Source of the DNA: Lytechinus variegatus
Lineage: Eukaryota; Echinodermata; Echinoidea; Temnopleuroida; Toxopneustidae
Assembly: GCF_018143015.1 (NCBI RefSeq)
Contig: NC_054751.1
Coordinates: 31,076,347 to 31,140,346 of the forward strand
Reading direction: 5' to 3'
Length of the DNA: 64,000 bases
Below the pieces are notes generated by a model that ran no database searches, was not told the DNA's origin, and saw nothing but the letters and a program-made list of their open reading frames with translations. Positions 23,909 through 38,900 of this stretch are shown here, piece after piece; position 1 is the stretch's first letter, and every line of letters starts with the position of its first letter. Made by a program: the position numbers and the translations under genes.

Positions 23909-26900
23909 CTGTTTAAAAAAAATGTAAAAAATTAGAAAGATTAATAATAATAATAATATATGTGATTTGTAATACGCCAAATCCACTCGGCAGAGTGCCC
24001 AAGGCGCAGTGAAAGAAGAAAGAAATAGAAAAAGTACAAATATAATAGTAATAAAGATTATCGTAATATGTTTGAATATGCAATATGTTATTGAAATGGT
24101 TCATAACCTGCATATTTAATCATTTCATATCTAAAAGAGATTTCAACCGCTCCCCTCGCAAAAAAAATGAAGAAGAGTTGAAAGAAGTGTGTTATGATGC
24201 CCCGAGTTTGCTTAATGAAACCATTTCGCTCGAACACAAAATATGATTTATAAATTCTGTTACATAAATGAGATAAGCTCTAGAATTGACAGTGTCAGAC
24301 GCCTTTGAATCAGACAAGATGGAGTCCTTCGGTCTTGAGTCCCGTTGCATAAAAGATACGATGGTGATTTGGTCATCAAATGATAACCACCATGTAAAAA
24401 AAGCTCGACAACCATGCAAAACCAAGGATTTCTTGGAAGCTACTATCGGATGGGCTTGTCTGCGTCTCATTTATGCGCAATTTCTTCTTCCCATCTTGAA
24501 AGTAATTCGCATTGGGACTGCCCTGCAATTTACGAACTTTCAAACCTCTTTTTCAAAATTAACGATGACTTACATATTATAAATAAGAATTTGTTTTTGT
24601 TCGGTTGCCCATGATGACGGGGAAATGAGAATTGCTTATTTCTGGGGGGGGGGGGGTATGTTCTAGTAATAACTGATTAGCATTCAATTCCGTTTTGTAT
24701 TGAAAGTGAGAGTAAAAATAATTCAACTGGAATCACACTTAAGATCTGTGAAATTATCATCGTGTCTTCAAACTTACGAGATGACTCCAAGGTTGCATTG
24801 ACTGGTGGATCGCTCTCGGGACCGTCGCCGTTATCATTACTTGCAAAGATGACGAACTCGTAGGTCGTTCCAGGTTTCAATCCCGTCATGTAATGCGATG
24901 ACGTCGACACATCGAAGTTAAGAGACTCTGTATTACTACTCTGTTTGTTCATAGGCCAGTAATTGACCTAAGGAAAAGACAAGAAAACACTAATGATTTC
25001 GATGATAATGTGCGACAGATGAAGATTAATTCTTTTGGGATGCTCGTACTTCATTCGAACCCCTCACCAACTGATCAATCCAGTTCATTTTAAACGAACC
25101 CACACGCACTTATGTGCACTCCCATGCACACACATCATGCACACGCGCGCACCCACCCCCACACACACAACACCCACTTTCTTTCAACCCGTCCCATCAC
25201 ACACACCAACATACAGATGGAGCGATTTTCTTACGGTTATGCCGTTGACGTCCGAGTTCTGAACAGATTGTGGAATGCTTCCCCATGTAATAGTGACAGC
25301 ATTGGTACCAGCTACCTCCACAGACAGGTCGCTTGGGTAAGACGAAGGATCTGGAAAGGGATTTTAAAAAAGCTGTTTAAAATTATATTTTGTTCCTATT
25401 AATTTGGTTAACCGCTTCTCCGTGCATCTTCCTCCTCTTCACATTCTTGCTCTTTTCTCCTCCCCATTCTCCACCTTCCTCCTCTTTCTTCTTCTTCGTC
25501 TTCTTCTCCTTCTCGTTTGTTTTCATTTTCTCGCTTCTGTCCCTCTCCGACTAATTCTCTGTCAGTCTGTCATCTTCACCCCCTCGCCCTTCGCACTATT
25601 CTTGGTATATCCCCCCTGCAGTGTGAGAGACAACAATATATCGACGTACATCCTCTGTTTATTTTCAGATCATTCGGAATATATCATATAGGTCGTACGA
25701 TCATAATCAGTTTACAGTAATAATCAAGTGCTCCTTACGAGTATCATCTTCACAGATGTAATAATTGGTGGTTGAGCAGGATCGATCGTTGAGACTCTGA
25801 GAAGTGTAAAGCTCCACACAGTCTTCACCTGATCCTCCACTGTCAGGCTGTCCACTCAACCAGTAAGAGCTACTCTCTGGCTCAGTATGGTGTTCCGTTT
25901 CATAGCGCCACAACCCTAAAACAAAACAAATGTAAATCGGATTTATTACATATTCATGGCGGATCCTCTATCAAAATGTGGAGCATTGTGGCCCAGTGGA
26001 TTAGTCTTCGGACTTTGAAACAGAGGGTCGTGGGTTCGAATCCCAGCCATGGCGCAATTTCCTTCAGCAAGAAACTGATCTACAATGTGCTGCACTCAAC
26101 TCAGGTGAGGTAAATGGGTACCGGTATGAAGTAATTCCCCAAGAAGCTGTGTGCGCTGTGAACGCCTAGCTTAGCCGGGTAATATAGGAGCGCCTTGAGC
26201 ACCTAACAAGGTGGATATGTGTGCAATATAAATACCTTATATTATTATCATTATTAAAATTCATTCCAAGTTTTAATGGTTTTGCTGTTGAAAATAGTTT
26301 TGCAAATTGTCTGCTTAGATTCCATTGGGAGAACGGTTGAGGCCAGTTTTACGGGATAAAGAGTATTACTGTGACACATCCTTGCGGTTTATGTAACAAC
26401 TATCAAGCTGCCATCCTTTTATTTATAAATTCTGCAAGACCTAGTAGGTAATGAGAAAACAATTCAATAGGCGCGAGCCTCACCAGCTATCAGTGACATA
26501 GACAATGGGCGAGCCTTCGAAAGGAGAAGAATCGCCAGGTTTGGGAAGATTAACAAAACTGATATAAGTCGAGTCTGACCTCTCTGAGAGATAAGTAACT
26601 ATTTCCGAAGGAAGACAAAGGAGATATCTAGAGCTGTGGAAAATGGGAGTTTGCCTATTAGAGGACAGACTGAACTATCCTCATTATACTTACCGTCAGA
26701 CGATCGATACGTCAGTCCAATCCAGAATCTCCTGCTAGAGTATCGATGGCGGTAATAATCGACCAAGAAGTCAAATTCCCTATCGGACTCTATGGTAACA
26801 AGATCCGCGCCTTGGGACTGGCAGTAGTCCCGCGCGTCAGACCAGGACCGGGTATCAGATCCAAAGAGGTAACAGCTGTGATCGTCCCAAGCCCAACCGT

Positions 26901-29900
26901 TCCCGCAGAGAGGGTGGGTGGTAGGCTGACTGATTGCAGAAGCCCCTGTCATTAAAAAAATATTGTGGTTTTTATTTGTAAATTATAATATATCTAGACA
27001 AGTGTAACAACCTTCCAGACAGAAAACATATCAAGTACGGACACCTGACTATGTCAGTCTACTTCTGAGAAAAGACGTTGTCAACCTCTGACAGACGCCC
27101 TGGAATAAACGCCATAAATCCATATTTTAAACTTAACGTCAAGATTTCGCAACCTTACTAGCTTAAATTCATTAAAAGCGTTGTTCAAGATTAGTTACAG
27201 AAATAAGTGGTTGCATAAATGGTAATGATAATCTGCCTTTCTCTTTGAAGATTGATATCTAAATCGTTCATTATTCCGAGGGTTGATATTTCTTCTTCAG
27301 GTCTGTTGGGCATCAATCCACCTTCCTCCATTAATTAACTTAACTCAACTCAAGGAAAAGTGTAGGAGTAACGTATCAGGCAAGGCATTCAAAAGAAAAG
27401 GAGCAATGCGAGGGCATCCTTTACGAGTCTATATCAATCCCGTATCGTAATCACATATTCTATTGTTTCAAGAAATATAACTCGCTGACATGAATCATAG
27501 ACAGCTTTTAAAGAGGATTATATACCTGGGCTTGCTTTGCAGATATAATGTAATGTATTATCGACTGTCACGTCCACCATATCCGTTAAGTCATTGATAT
27601 ACATGACTGCTGCATTCTCGCTGACACCACCGTTGGGTTCGCCGCTCTTCCATGGAGCGTACGATGGGGTGTTGCCTTCAGCATCTACCCATGTACCTGT
27701 TACAATGAAAAAAAATGGCGTATTTGAATATTTCAAGTGCTCACAAACATCTTCAATTCACTATAGTTTAACTGAATAAAGGAATGTGTGTTTTCTTTTA
27801 CATTATAGAGTGTGTGTACGTTTATTTCTGGTATTTCATCTGCAGACCACCATGCTTGCCATTTGTAGGGATCTTTTAACCCTAATTCTCCCGGGGGGGG
27901 GGGCATTATGCCCCCCCCCTCGACAATTTTCGCGATATATCTGCTGCGCAAAATTTTTTGACCTCGCCGCTCTCTGACTTTTTACTTTTAAATCTCGCGC
28001 AAATTTTGAGACCAAATTTGTGACGCCCAGGTACGCGGTTACGACTTTACACAACATTTTGTAAGTGCATGTCAGACCCAAAATTGCTCATAAACGTGAT
28101 TTCATGTACAAATCCAATGCAAATTGTGTATTTAGCCAAAATTCATAAATGTATCATTATTTCTACTTTTACTGATTAAACTTAATTAATTTTGCCTTGT
28201 TTATGATCAGAGTTAAGTCTTGAACGAACAATAACCCCCCCCCAAAAAAAAAATACATAAGAAATATTTTAAAAATTCATAAATCGGTCTTAGTACCAGA
28301 ATTTTTTTCATTCACCATTGTTAAGAATGCTATAAAGAATATTTTCACCAAAAAGTAGCATTCTAAGAGCTTTATTTAGTGAATCAGAGCAAAAAGTATC
28401 ATTTCATGAATCTATTAATGAATGAATAATAATTAATGAATAAATTAATAATTCATATAAAATAAAAATATATGAATTCAGTGAAATTTACCAATGCAAC
28501 GTATTACGTAATTCTCTACCATCATGTAAATTTTCGTTGTGATCGCGCAATCCGCGGCTGAGATCTGAAGCCCCCCCCCCCCCCCGAAATGACAAGAATC
28601 AAAATACCCCGGGAGATTTAGGGTTAAGATGGCCGAGAGTAACATTTTGAATTTAGTAACGCTAATACTAATCGTTTCTTCGATGCAACTCACCCCCCTC
28701 CCATGCCCAATCCACCAACATAAAATAATGACAAAGTATCAAACTAAAACCAGAGTGATGATTGTAGGAGGGATTCAGGGGTCCGTTGCAGAAAGAGTTG
28801 CGTTTAAACGCAAGTCAAAAAATCAATCGCAAGACCCAAATGCGCGCTGTTGATTGGTTGAAAATCAAAGTTGCGCATGATGTTTAGAGTTGCGTTTGAT
28901 TGCAACTCTTTCTGCAACAGGCCCCTGGTTGTATCATATATACAATTCAGATATATGATCTTCATAATTATGTAAATGTCGTTCATCGTGGTCGATATCA
29001 TCATCATCATGAATACCAGTCTCCCATTGTTACCTTCTACTGCAATGTCGTTATATCCAAGCCAAATGGTGCTTGAGTCAGACTGAGACCATCGCAACGA
29101 TCGTCTCATGAAGTTGTATTCGTCTTCATTGTCCGGAACTGCTAAATGTCCTGTAAACCCAACAAATGCGAAATATTAAATTAATAACCTTCAAAAATAA
29201 AATCATATACATGTAAATGATCACATAAAACCATTTATTGAAACAATGACGGCATCGGCTTGTAATGCCATACCGAAGACGTAGTTTATCTTGTTGAAAA
29301 ATATATCATTGTGTCATATTTCTGATTTTATTTATATATTTCACGCTTGAGAAGCAAGATATGACAGACTCATCCATGAACTCTCTTTCATTACAATCTT
29401 GACAATGATCATCTTCAATATTCGAGGCATGTAGCCTACTTCTCTTAATTCATCTATGGACAAGACATGTAGGCTGGCGGACATGATGAAGATATTGGTG
29501 TCCTTGTAAGGCGTCTCTTTACTATGTTATGTAATTAAGGTTCAATTGGTTCATATAAGTTTCCCCTCATCCACCCGATCATGCATTTATTTTTTTTATT
29601 TTTTTATTCATAAGAATCGCTGGGCCCTAGTAATATCTTAGTATATTAATATACTGATTTTTTTCATTATAGAACAATAATTGATCATCATGAATCTCAC
29701 CTCCTTCTCCTTGACAGGCGGTTTCTGCATCTAGCCAGCTCAAACTGGTAAGAACCGGTAAGAAGCAGTTTGAACCGTACTCTGTCCAGCCGTCAGAACA
29801 GCTCGACACCTCTGCGTAAGAACAAAATAAAGGATTGATTATATCAGATAAACCATTGATAAATCTATTGTACATCCTTGGTCCCGTAATACAAAAGTTA

Positions 29901-32900
29901 GACTTGATTTTCCCGATTAAGTGTACATTGTAGTCAATGGAATCAGTCGCAGAATATTGTTCTACGATCATTGCTAAGTTTTGTGTTACGAGCCCCTGGT
30001 TTAGGATGAGATAAGTGGTCAACTGGGGCCCGTTTCATAAAGGACTTACAACTGTTGTAATATTGCAATTATGGCAACTAACATGGTAACAGGGCTCAGT
30101 AGCCAATCAGAATCAAGGTTTCCATGGTAGTTGCCATGATGGCAAAGTTATCACAGTTTAATTCTTTATGAAACCGGTCCCAGAGGTCATGGCCGTAGGT
30201 AACATGAGAATCACAGATTAAGCTGTCTAAGCTCTCCAACCGGATTGATGAATGAAAATTATCACATTACTAGATTATTTACAGAGGACTAATTGGGAAC
30301 AATTTCTAAAGTTTTAATCGAGAAAAATATAAATGAAATATATCGCAGGTTTGTGCCAAATTTATTCTCTGTATACATGATTCGTTGGTAATCTGTACGT
30401 GGATACACATGATCAGGGGTAGAACCGGAGAATTGGATAAGACGGCAAGCTGATGTAACGTGTTAGTTTTACAACAAAATTCGAGTATTAATGATATAGA
30501 TTCAAGGACCCCTCCTCACTTTGGTTTAGTCCAGCAACGGCCAAATGTGACACCACCCATGCATTTGACCCCAATAGTCGTAATAGGAAATGGTCAGATG
30601 GCAATATGATATAGTCGTTAACGATTGAGCATACTGACAATATGATTTCATGATATTAATGGTTGTTTCTTTACAAATTTATTTCAATTAGTTCTGTTAC
30701 GAACATAGCCAATAAATTAATAATAGAATCAATATATCCAATTAGGCATAATACAAATTTCAGCAACTATTCATCAATGCTAGCTCGCACTGTAGAAATG
30801 AGCGAAAGAGGAAACCAAATTATTTATACATTTAAATATCAGTACGATGTGTTCACATACCAGTATATGGGTCTTCAACGCGGTCCACTGGGAAATAAGA
30901 AAGAAAGCAAAACAAAATTAAAGACGATTTGTGGTTATCATGCAAAATATAATATCATCAAATTGGAATATACAGTCGAGAAACGATATGTGAGTATCAG
31001 TCTACTTGTGATAATTGTAATGATTTTAAATGTGGGTTTAAATATGATTGAAAACTCCAATCCTTTCCAGATTTAAACCTAGCAAGGCTGCAGGGTAGGC
31101 ATGGGGAGGGCTGCGAGTCACCCCCTCGAATTTGAATATCTTAAGGAGGGCCTCCGAGCCCTCCCGGTCATGTGATCTCCAAGAACACCCCTGTCTAGTG
31201 AGGGATCTACCAATCGAAAAGTTGAATGGGTAATGAAAAGGAAGAACTAAGAAGAAATTTTATATAGGCCTATATTGTGAACAAAACAAGATCCACCTGT
31301 TTCATAAATCCTTAAATTCAAGTAACGCTCTTGTTTTATCAGCTTATCAGAGCTTTCTATCTTTTATCGCAAGGTTCGGGCAAGTAGGCCCCCAATAGTT
31401 CAGTTACGACTGTTTACCTAAATAAAGGGACATTATAGTACATGATGTTTTGTCGAAATAAAACCGATTTGGTACACATTTTACACTCAACCGGTCAAAG
31501 AAATGCAGCTCCCTCTACGTTGAAAATTGCTCTAGTAAACCAACTGTAAGACACACAACACGATTTATAGACTTACTGATTCGGACATATAGGTGATATG
31601 TAGTACCGGTACTTGTGCCGACAGTCAGGTCGTTTTCCGCGCTGAGCCAGCACTCATTGGACGACGGCTTGAAATCAAAGGACAGGCAAACATAACTGGA
31701 AGCCGACACACAGGCTGAAGCGCATTGATCAGGAGTTACGCCAGAAAGCACTTCGTTGTTGTAACCACTTATGTGCCTCTCTTTGATGAACATGAAGTCT
31801 GTACGCCCAGTCACAAGGACTGATCAAATGAAAGATTTAGAGGAACTTTGTGTCAGGAATCTATTCACCATACCCTTCACAAAAAAAGGTAATCATCTAA
31901 TATTCAATATCAGCATCGTCGCCGTTTTACCAATATTCTGCGCAATTGAAACAAAATAGTCATCATCTGCACAAAACTTATCATCTCCATTTTTTCCGTT
32001 ATCATTATCATCAGCGTCGTTAGGTGAGTAGGGTATTATGTTCAATGTCAACTTGTATTTTTTATTTAAGCTCAGTTTTAATATAGACTAGCAATTTTAA
32101 AATGATCAAAATATGGAGGCCTCTGGTAAATCAGGGATTAGGAAGAAGAACTCTCTTGTTTGATGACAGGGTAACAGGTTATTCTCTGTAATTAAAATGC
32201 TAATCAAAGAAATAACCAGTGGAACTGCCGAACTAGATACTATGGAGGTTTGTGACTTTCAACATTCCATTACTCTTTTCCAATTTCTCGCCAAATAACG
32301 TGACATATATATGTATATATATATAAACATATGCTTCTAAATCATCCATGTCGAATTGAAAACAAACCCTTGATTTTGTAGGTTAAAAAAGGAAGCCTGT
32401 TTTTAAAAAAGATTTCTGTCAAAAAATCTGTTTTCTAAGAAAGTGGATTGCTTATAGCATCAATTTGAGATACATGATGTTGAGTAAATTCTGTTAACAT
32501 AGGATACCACAGGTGTCACGGCCAGACAAAATACAAACTCTTCACTAATTACGTTGGGTTATGAAAATACTTACCATGATTTTCTTATTTACGAGATAAC
32601 TGGATATACCCATTTGATTTGCTAGTTCATTACGATGAACCTGCGTGCCGAATATAGAGTACACAATTTTTCCTGCGCGCGCGCTGCATCTCCCTACCAA
32701 CGCACTATCCCAAGATCGTCGCGCAATTTGGCGTCCATTTCCTCTCATGAGCCTGCGGGCAAGACATGTTGTCACACAAGGCGAGGGGTAGGAGGGAGGG
32801 TTCAAATGGGTATATCCAGTTATCTCGTAAATAAGAAAATCATGGTATTTTCATAATTTACATCAATAACTGGGATATACCCATTTGATTTGCTAGACCA

Positions 32901-35900
32901 ACACGGATTCAACGTGAAGGGAGGCATGTCTAGACTAAGAAGTGCGTTAAAATAGGGAGATGAAGACACAAAGGCCGTTGCCTTACGGACAGGGGAGGCG
33001 ATAAAGCCTCATGTGAAGAAGTCCTTAAGAGCAAGGAGTGAAGGAAAGAGGGGCGTCAATAGACGGACCTCGAGAAGTCGTGAACGACGATTCCAAGAAA
33101 GAGCCCAAGAAGAATGATACTAAGTATCATGGGCCCTCGGCCTAGTGTCAGGAGAACAACATCACCAGCTGACTAGAGCGTAAAATTCGGAATTTGTTGA
33201 AATTTTCAACAAGAATCGTGATCGGAAAACTGTAGCTTTAAGGCTCAGTAAGTGATCCATCGAACAATCTGAGAAGGCGAGAGATCTCAGAAGCCTCCGC
33301 GTGGGAGAAAGCGCCCAGAATTCGATATCCGTCTCAAATGCGTGAGGGCAGAACATCTGCAGAATTCTGATAGAGAGCTGTGGCAGAAAGTTACTAGCGG
33401 TCCGAAGGGGACTAGGAACGACGGAGAGTAGGGATTTAAGAAGAAAACCACTCGTAAGGCAGTCAAGGGTCGAGAAAGCGACTGAGTGCCATCCTTTTAA
33501 TAAGAAATACCGCGGACCTGCTGCCTATGTAGAATAAAGCAGTCTGGTTAAAATAGCTCAACCGGGCGTGTCAGAGAAACAGCGCGGTACACATCACGAC
33601 AAAAGTGTGATAGACCGAGTGATCGAGAGAGAACTCAGGATCCCCTTTCTCCCGTACTGATCGAAGCACCCATCTGAGGGTGCAGTGCCCGCGGTGGAAG
33701 AGGTGGCTTGGCTCAAGCCACCATTGCCGAGAGAGCCCGTGAGGCTAGGCTGCGATGGATGACCGCCGGGCGGGGGAATCCCTAGCAGCAGCAAGTGTAC
33801 ACCAGAGGGAGCTGGCGAAAAGTCTCTGTCATGATCCTACGTGAAGGCGACAATCAAGAGATGTTCTAACGAACAGACATCGCCAGATATGATACCTCAA
33901 CAGTACGTTCCCAACGGAATCGAATGAGGTAGCAACGGCCCTGTCCTATCAAGTTAGGGACGGAAACTGGCTAAGAGTGTCGATGTCCTCGCTTGAAGAA
34001 ACAAGCGAAGGAGGAGGGAGACTTGAGGAAAATAAACACAAAAATTTCCATCAGTCTGCGGTGAGAACCAGTTGTTTATGAAAACAGCCACAAGGCCTGG
34101 TCTCTCAGGTGATCGTAAGAGCAAGCACCGCCGGCGCCGGTTGCGGCAGCGTGGAACAGTCCGATATCGGAGAATAAGGAGTTCCAAAAAGCTGCGGGGG
34201 GCGGCAAAAATGACGCCCTAAGCAGTGGGGGATGAGCATCTAAGTTTCTAAAGGAAGAACTCCAGTGAAGTAAATCACTTACATGGAGAGACTCATCCGC
34301 AGTCGGCCCGAGAAAAAGCGGGTCGTAGTGATTGTGGTTAGGTAGGCATAAGCATACATGCATCCACGGTTACATCATCCTCGGTCGTGCGGTGACCATG
34401 GCCACATGCATTGCATGGAGGGAGGATGAAAGCAGCATGCGAGGCGACTCGAGTGTGCCGAGTGAAAAAGCTTCTAAATAAGAAGACGATTCGACAAATG
34501 TACACGGTAAGACATCCACCGTAGACCACTCCACACAAGGAGGAAACGGCGGAGACGCCCGCAAGCTTGACCCACATAGAGAGCAGTCTATAACATAGAC
34601 TGTTAGAGCTCGACCGATGGTCTGAAGGCGTACTGTTTGGTGTAAACTCGCCGACCCGGTACGGTGGGTGTGCCCAGAAAATAGGCATAGAATGCCGACA
34701 GAGAAGTCTGGGGCTTTAAACAAGCTTGAACGCACGTACATAGCCAATAATCTCATGAGATGTACGGCGGTTTCTTTCCTCCGAGATGATGCTTACCCGA
34801 CCGGGAAGGACTCGGGGAACAGCTGTGAATGTCAACAGGAGGGATGTCTAGCATATGAAAAGCTGATTCCCTCCAGGTATTCGGTGCGGGTGCTTTCGGC
34901 GGTGTCCGGCTGGACGACCGGTGATTGCAGCTCAGGCAGGGCTCGAACGAGCCGCCCGAATACGAGACAATAGGTTAACATAACCATAATGCACCGGGTG
35001 GTGAAGGCGTAGCGATTACTAAGCACAGGAGAACTTTAAATCGCCGTGACATTCAGATCCGATATACATACTCATAAGTTCGGAGAGCTATGAGGTAGTT
35101 GGACATACCGCTGAGCGGTGATGGTGCTCATATCGGAGTCGCCCTCCCCTTATGGAACAAACACAGTGTTACCACAGTGTGTTCACATAGTTGACTATGT
35201 GTAAACTATGTGTTAACTATGTGGTCACAGTGTTGTCACAGTGTGAGACTTCAGATCACATAGTTAATCACATAATTGCCCACATAGTTGGGTAACAAAC
35301 ACAGTGTTACCACAGTGTGTTCACATAGTTGACTATGTGTAAACTATGTGTTAACTATGTGGTCACAGTGTTGTCACAGTGTTGTCACAGTGTGAGACTT
35401 CAGATCACATAGTTAATCACATAATTGCCCACATAGTTGGGTAACAAACACAGTGTTACCACAGTGTGTTCACATAGCTGACTATGTGTAAACTATGTGG
35501 TCACAGTGTGAGACTTCAGATCACATAGTTAATCACATAATTGCCCACATAGTTGGGTAACAAACACAGTGTTACCACAGTGTGTTCACATAGTTGACTA
35601 TGTGTAAACTATGTGGTCACAGTGTGAGACTTCAGATCACATAGTTAATCACATAATTGCCCACATAGTTGGGTAACAAACACAGTGTTACCACAGTGTG
35701 TTCACATAGTTGACTATGTGTAAACTATGTGGACACAGTGTTAGACTTCAGATCACATAGTTAATCATAATTGTCCACATAGTTGGGCAACAAACACAGT
35801 GTTGCCACTTGCCACAGTGTGTTCACATAGTTGACTATGTGTAAACTATGTGGTCACAGTGTGAGACTCAGATCACATAGTTAATCACATAATTGCCCAC

Positions 35901-38900
35901 ATAGTTGGGTAACAAACACAATGTTACCACAGTGCATGTGTTCACATAGTTGACTATGTGTAAACTATGTGGACACAGTGTTAGACTTCAGATCACATAG
36001 TTAATCACAAATTTTGCTCACATAGTTGGGTAACAAACACAGTGTTACCACAGTGTGTTCACATAGTTTACTATGTGTAAACTATGTGGTCACAGTGTTA
36101 GACTTCAGATCACATTGTTAATCACATAATTGCCCACATAGTTGGGTAACAAACACAGTGTTACCACAGTAAGTTCTTCAATCATACCCGAGAAAAATTT
36201 AACAAGCAAGAACAAGGGTCTTCAAGCTCGCGCAGGGCGGGGGGAGCAGGGAGGAGTACAAACTTGAAAAATTGTTTGATGCACTATTCCCAATACAATC
36301 TCCATTTAGTTTTTAATTTACACTGAAATTTTGCCGGTAATTTTGATATTTGATGATTTTTTTATTTTCTTTTAAGATCATCATCGCAATGGATAAACTA
36401 TCAGTAAAGGCTATAACGTTAATAGAGTTATAGATCTATACTAGATATCCGGAACTCTTCGGTAAATCTCGGCCTCGGAAATCTATTTTCGGCGAGGCAT
36501 GCTAGCGCGCTAGTGTAATACATGTGCGTTTCAAATTCACTCGCTAAAGCTCACCGACGCCCGTTACAGTTTATCGCTTCATCCAATATTTACGCCCGTT
36601 AGAATCTGATCTTACTGCACTTTGTCTTAATCTTCTTGAATTGATAAGGATATCAACCATGTGCGTCTTAGTACACTGGGTGGAAACAAGGAACTGTTAC
36701 TTCTAGCGATTTTGTAACAAACAAAAAGATGTCGGTCAACTTGGTGGACCCGAAGTTTGAGGGCCTGGTGGAGTCCCGAACCCCGCAGAGAAACGGCCGA
36801 AACATTGGCTGGGATGTGGAAGGCCAAGGTGTTAGTGGCCAGTGGTAAATATACATTATTATATCCTGATTTGTACCTAATATGTAATTATTTATGCTCT
36901 CCCTTTGTCCAGGGGTAATTGCCGAAGAACCGTATGTATATAGATCTATAGGCTATGTGGTGCTCGACTAGCCTGGAGGCGTCTGAAACTGAAAGTCATG
37001 ATTTAATTTAGGCAGTGTATTATTACAGCCACACGCGTGTGTCTTTACCATCCAGCCACACGCGTGTGGTTGTATCCACTGTGGATACCGCCACACGCCG
37101 CCAGTAATAACAGTAAAACACGTATGTAGGTCTGACCGTCTATATCACCATCAAAATAACCTCATTTCTTCATTAAATTCTTACATTCTAAACCCCTTTG
37201 ATATCTTTAGATCGTTTCAATTTCATTCTCACCGTCTTCTCTCCTTGCTTTTCTTGTCTTGTTACAAACGGTCGTCTGTTTAACAGCAAATTCTCTTTTT
37301 CTACTTGTGTCGATTCTGGCTTCCTTCGCGGTGGCAGACCCATACAGCGTTAGCGCAGCGCAGTAGTAGACCTACACAGTTTGGGTTTCGCACGTACGCG
37401 CACATAGCCTAGAGTCAGTAGAGAATCGACACAAGTAGAAAAAGTGTGGAAATTTGCTATTTAACAGGCGGCCTTTTGTAACAAGACAAGAAAAGCAAGG
37501 AAAGAAGACGGTGAGAATAAAATTGAAACGATTTAAAGAAATCAGAGTGGTTTAGAATGTAAGAATTTAATGAAGAAATGAGGTTATTTTGATCGTGATA
37601 TAGACGGTCAGACCTACATACGCGTTTTACTGTTATTACTGGCGGCGTGTGGCGGTATCCACAGTCCAGATGGGTGTTCTGGATATAACCACACGCGTGT
37701 GGCTGGATGGTAAAGACACACGCGTGTGGCTGTATACACTGCCTTTAATTTAACCCAGGGAACTCCCGCCCGCGTAGCGGGCGGGAGTTTCCTGGCCTGG
37801 GTTACTATGAATTTAGCTCTACATAGTACTCTACGTAGTCGTAGGGTTACTCCCCACTGACGCCTGGGATCACGAGCTATATTCACCCACGTACTGGTAC
37901 AAAACCTGAAACTTTCGCCCCCGAGATTTCTACTTTCCCTCTAAATCTAGCCCTAAAACATGTAGGCCTACCTGTCATGGGGTTCAACTTATTTTCCAAG
38001 TGAAGTAGATTACCGGGTGTAACATTTCTGCGATATTGATTTCATTTTTAAAGAAGAATTCATAAAAACGAATCGCGCGATTTGCGTGCTGTCGCCAAGC
38101 GAAAGACAAGGAAATCAAGATGGCGACATAAACACGGCCGTAAGCTCTTTCCATCTTTTCTACTAGCCAGGAGGCTTCTAAAGAGTAAAAAATCATTTAC
38201 TAATACTATACTAACGTAGTCTTGAGGAAGCAATGATGATGATTTTTTTTAGATATGTCATATACTTCTTCATCATTGACGTCTTGACACTCTCTCCATA
38301 GTGTCTTAAGCGAAGGACCAAAACAAAGATGGATTTCCCTAGAAAATCCATCTTTTTAAACCAAAATCACAAGAATTCTATTAATTCTATTCATTCTTAC
38401 ACCTTCCTAGGCCTAATGCATAGGGAGGTGTTAAATATTATTATATAAAAATATAAAATTTAGAGATAGAAATTAGAGATGAAAATTCTTATTCAACAAA
38501 TCTTAAAATTTATTTCGTGATCATAAATAATTTATATAATATGAATTATTTATAATGAAAATATAAATTTTAATGGGTTAGTTAATGATTTGTTAAATAA
38601 GAATTTTCATCTCTAAATTGTTAAGACGGGATTGCTTTCCGGAAGTACCGTAAGGGCACTAGTATTCAACCCGGCATAATTCAAAGATTTTGACATATTT
38701 CCAAAAATATTTAGAAATATGGAAACTATCTTAATTTCATACCTTTGTTATTTCCAGGGTAATCTGTTGTCGGTATTTTCTTTATCAATCTGTCAACTGT
38801 ATGCGCGTAGGATCGAATTATGCACCGATGGCCTTTTGCACTGAATTGCACTAGTATTCAACCTAGTAAGGATAGATAGCAAATCTCAAAAGGGTTTATA

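Noticed and set aside
30663..31076. 137-residue plus-strand frame
   Set aside because: AT-rich, no ATG context or domain, located in an intron of the lectin gene; looks like chance.
34076..34973. Overlapping frames in the GC-rich left arm (34338-34688 minus, 34370-34756 minus, 34668-34973 plus)
   Set aside because: They overlap on both strands and in several frames with no domain, as expected for stop-poor GC-rich DNA.
35156..36172. CRISPR-like array
   Set aside because: Repeats are head-to-tail minisatellite units without unique spacers, in animal DNA.
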